NCBI RefSeq assembly: GCF_030463565.1
Contig: NC_134649.1
Coordinates: 5,157,501-5,221,500, forward strand
DNA length: 64,000 nucleotides
Direction: 5' to 3'
Source of the DNA: Pelecanus crispus
Lineage: Eukaryota > Chordata > Aves > Pelecaniformes > Pelecanidae
Below are positions 57,301 to 64,000 of this stretch, piece by piece. How positions within the stretch are numbered: position 1 is the first letter of the stretch; each line of letters begins with the position of its first letter. A model generated the notes under the pieces. The model saw only the letters and a list, made by a program, of their open reading frames with translations. It did not search any database and was not told where the DNA came from. The position numbers and the translations under genes were made by a program.

Positions 57301-59553
57301 AAATTTTATTTCATTTTTAATTTTTTTTTTTTGTAATCCCAAGTAATGAGAACTTAAGTTTTCTGTCAGTGAAAATGTGCTTTTTGTGGTGCTGGGCAAA
57401 ATCTCTTCCTTCATTTTTTTTCCCCCACAGGAAAAGAAAGGAGGAAAGGGAAAAGGACTTTCTGAATCCAAAGTACTACATTTAATTTTATGCATCCTCT
57501 TTTGTGAAAGACCTTTTTTTAAATAAAAAGGAAAAAAAGAAAAATTTTGAGCTAGATGGGCACTTTGTCATGAAAAAGTTTGATGGAAAACTCCCACTGT
57601 CTTTATTAATCTCAATTACTGTTCTCAATCCAGAGTGTTGCCAAGTCTTAGATACTGGGTGTCAGGAAAACAAGTTTGTGAAATGGTTTTAATGCTGTAA
57701 CTCTTAAATATTTAAAAATCTTTAAATGGACAAATAAATACTTGACAGCATATGATTGTTATTTTGCACAGTGAAAGATACTTGTATGTGGGGACAATTA
57801 AGCCTAAATGCAGACTTATGACAGCTTAATTAATGCTAGACTTTAAGCATTTCTTAATTTGTTAATACTTATTTCATAACTGCTCAGTCTTTTCTCTTTA
57901 TTACTATGAAAAGCTTGATGGTGCTAGTATTTATGACAATGTTTTCCCCAGGTTTAAATTTTACTATGGGGAGGGAACTGGGGAAATAGTACACATTTCA
58001 CATTAACAGGGAACATAAAACCTCACTAGTCCCACTCCACTTTCAGAGCAAAATTAGGGTGATACTACTCCATTTTGAAGCTGGTGGTGTTGTTGTTGTG
58101 AATGTTTCTGTACCTGTGTGTGCAGAACTGTAGAATTATAGTAAAGTTACTAAATAACTCACAATGAAATACATGCATCTTCAGTGGTGGCCAGAAGACA
58201 CTACTGCTTAGGATAAAATTGTTCTATGAAAATAAATGGCTAAATGTAAGAGTGTTTTACAGTACTGAAATACCTGCAACAACTTGGAGAGTTAACTGGC
58301 TGAATATTATTAGGCACCATATAATAACTGGGCTCACTGCCAGCAGGTTTATATTATGAGCAGGTGAAAATGTGACAGAGGCATGCTGTGATAATCTCTT
58401 TAATAGCTTAAAGATGCACCTGTGTCTTTAACGTTACCCGCTAGTCTAAAACTATTTGAACAAGTAGATTTCTACACCTAAATGGCTATCTAAGGGGAGG
58501 AAAAAACCAATAAGGTGCTAAGAAGTGTGCCCATCAAGAGTATGTGCCATAAATATCATAGAAGAGAACCAGATTGTCAGCCTTTTGTTATTTTATTTTG
58601 GCAAATACCTCTTGCTCTATTCTGCACTCCCATCCAGTTCAACTGCAGTTATGTCTAGAGCAAGCCAAACTAGTTCTGCCCATCTTGCAGCTATTAAAAA
58701 AAAAAAAAAAAAAGTGTTTAATTGAAAACAGAGAGATGCAAATCTCTTTGATGTAGCTTCAACCTCATTCCTATGTCCTCACATGACCTGCAGTGGAAAA
58801 TTATCCAGCAACTCACATGTCAAGATATGTGTAATGATTGCCTTTAGATGAGCCAGTGGCAACAAGAGGAATACTGAGTAGCAGCATTCCTTAAGAGCTT
58901 TAACCTTTTAAAGCTCAGAAATCTCTAGGTGGTTCTGCCACTGTGATTCAGCAGTAGTTATAACCAGCAAGAGAAACTCCAAATTTGGTCCCTTGTGCTG
59001 CATGTTCAGGCATGCTCCTTTGGTATATTTAAATTTAATGGTCTAGTTTAGCAGTGATGAGGCAGCATCTCCGGTTTAAATCTCCCTTACCTTGCCATGA
59101 AACTGAGACCCTGAAACTTGCCATGTGTTGCTCTAATTCTGGACACTGACTATGTGACATTGTGATGCAACCTGGTTTTCTTGCTTTAGAGCTCCTTTTG
59201 GGTAAGCTTTATCTAATACTAGCCTGCACTGCCTTGAGCTATGTGGTTTGGATCAGAGAGAATGTCAACAAAGATTAAAACATGGAGAGAATGAACAACA
59301 AACCAAACTGGATGGCAGTAAAGAGGGCAGACTGCAGTCTGTTTCCTCTGACATGCATCTGATTTTCTTAGGAAGGCACAGCAGCAAGTTATTTTCCATT
59401 TGGAATTGTTAGTATGACCATTTGCTACTGTTTTTCCCTCCAGGGAACTGTTTACAACAAAGATCAAGCATGTGTGCATACCATCTCTTGCTAAAAGAAG
59501 AATAAAATAAAAATCTTACCAGTTACGACCACGGTATTGGAATTTGAATCCAT
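48140..59553 (-). CDS. PGPEP1L: PGPEP1L, pyroglutamyl-peptidase I-like (complete, five exons)
   Basis: Cysteine peptidase of the C15 family (pyroglutamyl peptidase I), expected in the cytosol, where the family removes N-terminal pyroglutamate from peptides. Five exons (59553-59520, 56858-56806, 50084-49968, 49469-49240, 48320-48140) join in one frame to give 615 nt, or 204 residues plus TAA. PGPEP1 has about 209 residues. Motifs in order are VVVTGFGPF near residue 12, LPV near 50, VHVG at 71-74, EQCGKNKGY with Glu86, [15 protein letters not shown] with Cys148, and FIHVPP with His167. These align with Glu85, Cys149 and His168 of human PGPEP1. The name PGPEP1L rests on position next to IGF1R, where I recall it in other vertebrates. 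Each exon is too short or out of frame to show as a long ORF. I see no frameshift or early stop, so it looks functional. Confidence 0.93.
48321..49239 (-). other. PGPEP1L intron 4
   Basis: 919 bp, GT-AG on the - strand. A 124-codon ORF on the + strand (48802-49176) has no known motif. Confidence 0.8.
49240..49469 (-). CDS. PGPEP1L: PGPEP1L exon 4 (catalytic Glu)
   Basis: 230 bp between acceptor aaaaacag and donor GGAAG|GTAAAC. It encodes [20 protein letters not shown], then [20 protein letters not shown] and onward to [14 protein letters not shown]. It carries the catalytic Glu86. The acceptor has an A-rich run just before the AG, but an in-frame TAA further upstream and the fit to exon 3 support this start. 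The last Arg codon is split AG|G. Confidence 0.92.
49470..49967 (-). other. PGPEP1L intron 3
   Basis: 498 bp, no recognisable element. Confidence 0.85.
49968..50084 (-). CDS. PGPEP1L: PGPEP1L exon 3
   Basis: 117 bp, in phase 0 at both ends, between acceptor tacacag and donor CCACTG|GTGAGT. It encodes [20 protein letters not shown] and then [19 protein letters not shown], matching the ELEKLGLG-to-SPQ segment of PGPEP1. Confidence 0.92.
50085..56805 (-). other. PGPEP1L intron 2
   Basis: 6721 bp. Contains three unassigned same-strand ORFs (50282-50530, 51370-51717, 52024-52545) and a T/G-rich stretch (52556-52616). No transposon recognised. Confidence 0.75.
56806..56858 (-). CDS. PGPEP1L: PGPEP1L exon 2
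   Basis: 53 bp between acceptor cttttcag and donor GTGAAG|GTAAGC. It encodes [23 protein letters not shown] and the VN-SSW stretch are family hallmarks of the pyroglutamate-binding region. The first Gly is completed from exon 1. Confidence 0.93.
56859..59519 (-). other. PGPEP1L intron 1
   Basis: 2661 bp, AT-rich, with an A18 run (58696-58713). No gene recognised. Confidence 0.8.
59520..59553 (-). CDS. PGPEP1L: PGPEP1L exon 1, coding part
   Basis: The ATG at 59553-59551 opens [11 protein letters not shown] plus the first base of a Gly codon, before donor ACTG|GTAAGA. VVVTG is the conserved first beta strand of the family. The start context is moderate (G at +4, T at -3). The 5' UTR and any upstream exon were not located. 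Confidence 0.9.
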
Positions 59554-62500
59554 GAAATCTATGTTCCAGAAGGTGAAATCTTGTTGTCTTTCAGTTCCAA
59601 GCAGTATTATAATTCATGTATCTGTGGCAAACTTCTTCAATTGGGGCACCTTTTTTTCTTCAAACTGTGATGTGTCTGGATTCACATGACAGGGATAATT
59701 TGTGATTCATGTAACTTTCAAAGCAAAAACTGTTACGTCTCTGTATTAAAGATAGAAGTCTGACTGGCTGAGTGACTGTGACTGCCCCAAACTTCTTGCC
59801 CTTTCTTCAGGCATGCAATAGTATTTATGAAGAATATAAAGGGCTTAAAGAAACTTCTTGCAAAATATCCAGCAATATTTTTCATCCGAAACCTGTTTAT
59901 GCACAAGTAAACATAAAATGAATTGAATCAATTTTATTATATCTCTGTTGATATTCTATTTTTAGCACAGTTGTAATTTACAGAATTGTATTTAACTACA
60001 GAAATGTATCTGTCCATTTCCACTGTTCTTGGACTTTTTCTTGCTGACTTAAACTCAGGGGTTAACTTTGCTGTTCCTCTTCATAGCAGTTATCTAATTT
60101 ACTAATCTTGATCTTTATCTCATGCTCCTTATAAAAAGAGTCCAAGCACCTTACACTTTTAGGACCAGACACCAATAGGAAAATGTATGTATTTGCTAAA
60201 CGTAAACACTTACTCTGTAATATCCTTGAAAAGGCAACATGTTAAAAAAAATCTCACTCCAACTTGCAAGGCCAAAGGAACTCTAGAAGCTGGGTTACAG
60301 CTTGCCGAAACTGGCGAGTTTAATAGCTGGGCTGTCTTCATTAAACTGAAGCATGAGAACCAATAGGGGGGGCCTGAAATCAAAACATATGCACATTGTC
60401 ACTGCCCAAAACAAAAGCATATGAAAGTTCTCTTGGGAATTATAACTATGTGGGCAGAGGGTTTCGCTGGGTCTTGTTTTGAGTAGGAAGTGTATGTGTG
60501 TGCATGCATGTGAGAGAGAGGGAGGGGGAGAAATATGCTAAGAATAAAAAGCCACTATATAATCTCAAGAGAGCTGGTAATTGTGAGACCTTAATGGAGG
60601 GGAGAAAAAAAAAAACCAAACAAACCAAAAACCCAAAACTCTGAAGAAATATGTTGGATTGGGCGGTGGCTGAATGAGGTTTGGAGCTATGAGCTGTGTC
60701 TGTCATTTAAATCCTCCTGTGCTGAGACACAAAGAAATTTGTGGATTCTTTTAAATAAAAATACCCTGATTCCACCATCCATTTCTTTCCCTGACTAATA
60801 CAACTTGCAAACCTAACTTTTGGTAGCCACTGAGGCTGAAGAAGCAGCTAATACAGCAAACACAGAACTCTCTGCAGTTTTAAATAAGGCAAAATCTGCC
60901 ACTGACATCAGTGAATTACACCTAAAATTCTACAGTCTTCCATTCTCCTATGTCAGTTAAGATTTTTATCAATTAATTTTTCTGTGTGACCAGTTAGTAA
61001 AACTCTTCCTATGATACTGAACAAGACAATGGCATACCAGTCTTCTCATAGTTATTTCCAATTTGTGCTTTTTTTTTTAAAAAGAAGAAATAAAAAAGCT
61101 TGGTAGATATTATCAATTAAAATCAGGTACAGGGTGGTCTAATGAACAAAGCATATGCAAGGAATAAAGCAAGATTTAAGGTGTATAGTTGCTTAATTAA
61201 TTTCCTGCATGAGAAATTATCTAAGTGTTTTGTTTGGGACATTGTAGCTGCTTTATAGATATATCTGAAACGTATTGCTTGAATGCTGTAAAATACTAAG
61301 TATTTTATTAGATATTCTTGCATAGCATAGATATGTCTATTAGATCCATGCACTCTGAGATATTATCTGTTTGGACTGTAGTACTAGTTTGCAATGATTT
61401 CCACAACTGGCAAAAGAGAGTAGAAAAAATATAGACCAAGGAAGATTATTTCACTCATTCTTTATGAAAAAGCTGATAGAAATTTGTGGGGGGAAAAAAA
61501 AACAAGACACTTTTTAGTGGCTCAGCGGTTAAGTGTTGTCTTCAACAGGTAAGTTAGTCCCTTTCCATAAGTTTGCTGATTTGGTGGTAAAGATTCTAAG
61601 ACCTTTCCAGTGTTGTTACATGCTTGTGCAAATGTGGGAGGAATGCTAGTGGTTTGAATAAACCGGGAATCTGAAGTGCACTGAAATTCATTTTTGCACT
61701 GACTTAATTGATTGCTTTATGTGTGTGGTAATATACTTGGAGGAATAATGTATATATTGCAGCTGCATTACATTTCTGTAACAAGTAGAAAATAAAGGAT
61801 ATGGTAGCTTCAAAAAAGAATAATAAAATCTTCTGGTTAGGCCTAAGTTCTACAGAGAATTTTATTTAGAAATGAAACCTTTTCTTTCCTCTAACATTTC
61901 TTCAGCTGAAGTCGAAGCTACTCTTGAAATTTTTGTGAAACTATGATTGTAGCTTTAATATTAGCACTCATGTATATGTGCCCACAACAATAGATACCTA
62001 AGTCACTGGATATTTGAGGTCTGTGCAAATTAATCTCCCTATCCATAATTAAGAAACCAAGCCCTGGATATTTGAAGACAAGTCACAGACACAGCTGACT
62101 CAGCTAAACGCTGGTTGTTTTTCTTCTTGCTATACACAATGTGATTGGCATGGCACTCATCTTGAGGTAAAGAAGAAATGGAAGCAACTCAACTATGAAA
62201 GCCCTGGTTATCACCTTGAATATTTTTCTGTACAGTTGTCTGATACATTTAAAAATTATTTGAACTGCTGAGTAAGAGAAAAATGTATTTTCTGCAAATG
62301 CATTCTGACCACATTGCAGACCTGCCAGAACATCGCTCGAATAGCTTTTTACTGCTGATGGTAACAAGAACTGAATATGGCCCTTCATTTAGAAACAGCT
62401 CTTTAATTTTTATCTCTCTTATTATTACTTACATATAGATTTTTTTTATTTCTTGTTATTGGCAGGCACTGACCAATGTTTTAAACTGGTAAGTGGAAGT

Positions 62501-64000
62501 GTTTAATATATTCCAATTTTTATCTCAGCTGTTCAACATTTAATGAAGGAGGGAGAAAGCAAGCTGTTATGCTATTTAACATTAAACTATAATGGGACTT
62601 TAAATGGAAATTTCAGGACCTAACATTCTATATTTGTTTTCCATTCTAATAAAAATAAATGATCCTCAGGAAAGACCGAAGCTGGTCTTTAGGTAGATGG
62701 AATAGAATGTCACAAAAAGAAAGGAGATGAGCATTTTGGTGTAAAGCTCACTGTTCCCTGTGGACCAATGCCTCTTCTATAACAAACTCCATAGAAATGG
62801 TAAATGGAAAAATGTAATGGCAATTTCATGTACTTTTTTTTTTGTTAGAAAGTGTTATATATGTTGTTGCCTTATTTCTATTAGTTCTTCTGCAGTTGAT
62901 ACCATTGGTGTATACCCAGTGCTTAGCAATAATGGAAAAAATTGGAATTGTATACAATTTACATGTGGCCAAGCTGTTGCGTGGCTGTTATAATTTCAGT
63001 TCTGGTCGTCTTGCGGTATTAGCAAAAACTAACTGCTGTGTATGGACAGATTTTTTTAATTTCATTTTTAATTGTTTATAATAGTTTAATGCAGGGAGGA
63101 AGTACTTCAGCAGGAGAGCATGCAACTCACGATCAGTGGGTTGCTTTTGTTCAGGCGTCATTTACCATGCACAAAGAGACTCTGCAAGCAGCATACACAC
63201 AATTTAAGTAATTATTTGTGAGCTAATATGCAAAATAGATAGCTAGGACTAACAGATTACTAGGCTTAAACAGTAATGTGCTTACCACTCCTGATAAGAA
63301 AACTGATGAATCTTAGCTGGCCAGGATGCTTTCAATGTGCTGGGAAGAGTTGGTCTCTGCCACTTGTTGGTATGGGCTGATCCTCAGCATTACAGAGTTA
63401 CCTTCACATTTTCTGCTTTTCTTTCCTTCTGTATCTTTTGAATCTTTCACCAGCTAACTACTGTCATCCCAACAACAGCGCGTCTGTGACTTCACCTCCT
63501 TGTCTTTCGTGGCTTTAGCTCATGTACTCTCTCATAGCTGAACAATGTTCTCAGTAAAACTCAGGCAAGGTCACAGGGCAATGGTGCATCAAACTGGCCC
63601 TTGGTCCATGGCACAGCCAGCCCTCCGTGCTGCGGGTGGCACGGGGCGTGGTGGAGGCTACAGAGCTTCAGGTGGTCATGAGAACGTGCCGAAATCCACG
63701 GATGAGCTGTGAAGCGTGGTTGTGTGACAGCTGCTTCTTTGAGAGCATCAGTGTATGGGCTGAGATCGCTTTGCCTTGTTGAGGAAAGAAAATACAAATC
63801 TACTTTAGGATGTGTTTTAAACCATTTGAAAGGAGGAGCAAGCTTAGGGAGTTTTTGGTCACGGTGCTGACAGGCAATAGAGTACGTAATAACGTAAAGC
63901 GCTCAAGACAGTGTTTTGAAACCTTGTCTCCGGGTCACAGCGGTGCTCCCGGATGCTGTAAGTGCAAAGCTAAGTTTGTTTCAAATATACTGTTATTTCC
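59554..64000. other. PGPEP1L 5' flank and intergenic DNA
   Basis: AT-rich with no CpG island at the PGPEP1L start, which suggests a tissue-restricted promoter. A TG/GA-rich run lies near 60490-60530. The region 63560-63720 is slightly GC-richer. In other vertebrates SYNM lies further on, but no SYNM exon was recognised. Confidence 0.6.

Noticed and set aside
58696..58713. A18 run, considered as the tail of a processed pseudogene
   Set aside because: The sequence before it matches no gene I recognise and no target duplication is visible.
63561..63797. 78-codon ORF on the - strand, considered as part of SYNM
   Set aside because: No intermediate-filament rod motif is present and the strand is opposite to that expected for SYNM.

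Overview
The window is a stretch of a bird nuclear chromosome. The evidence is vertebrate exon-intron structure with GT-AG splice sites, a CR1 LINE fragment with its typical 3' end, a solo LTR of a kind common in bird genomes, and a neighbouring gene pair (IGF1R, then PGPEP1L) that I recall from vertebrate synteny. The species cannot be fixed from the sequence alone.

Positions 1-46430 (+ strand) hold the 3' two thirds of IGF1R, the insulin-like growth factor 1 receptor. Sixteen consecutive exons, corresponding to human exons 6 to 21, can be placed to the base. They encode the end of the L2 domain, three fibronectin type III domains with the furin cleavage site, the transmembrane helix, the complete tyrosine kinase and the C-terminal tail. 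The stop codon is at 39115-39117. A 3' UTR of about 7.3 kb follows and ends near an AATAAA at 46408. Exons 1-5 lie outside the window: positions 1-6250 are intron 5, which contains a solo endogenous-retrovirus LTR (1533-2038, 5-bp target duplication) and an antisense CR1 fragment (4473-5130).

Positions 48140-59553 (- strand) hold PGPEP1L, a pyroglutamyl-peptidase I paralogue. I assembled it from five exons that share one reading frame (204 codons plus stop) and keep the Glu-Cys-His catalytic triad. None of these exons stands out as a long ORF, so a simple ORF scan misses the gene. IGF1R and PGPEP1L converge tail to tail with about 1.7 kb between the IGF1R poly(A) signal and the PGPEP1L stop.

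The rest is intron or intergenic DNA with small tandem duplications, homopolymers, potential G-quadruplexes and a few unassigned ORFs. I see no CRISPR array, bacterial system, tRNA or rRNA, and no evidence of a wholly new system. The points most worth a second look are the tandem NAGNAG acceptor at IGF1R exon 14, the poor acceptor of exon 15, changes in the receptor tail, the complementary A31/T32 tracts in the 3' UTR, and three same-strand ORFs inside PGPEP1L intron 2.
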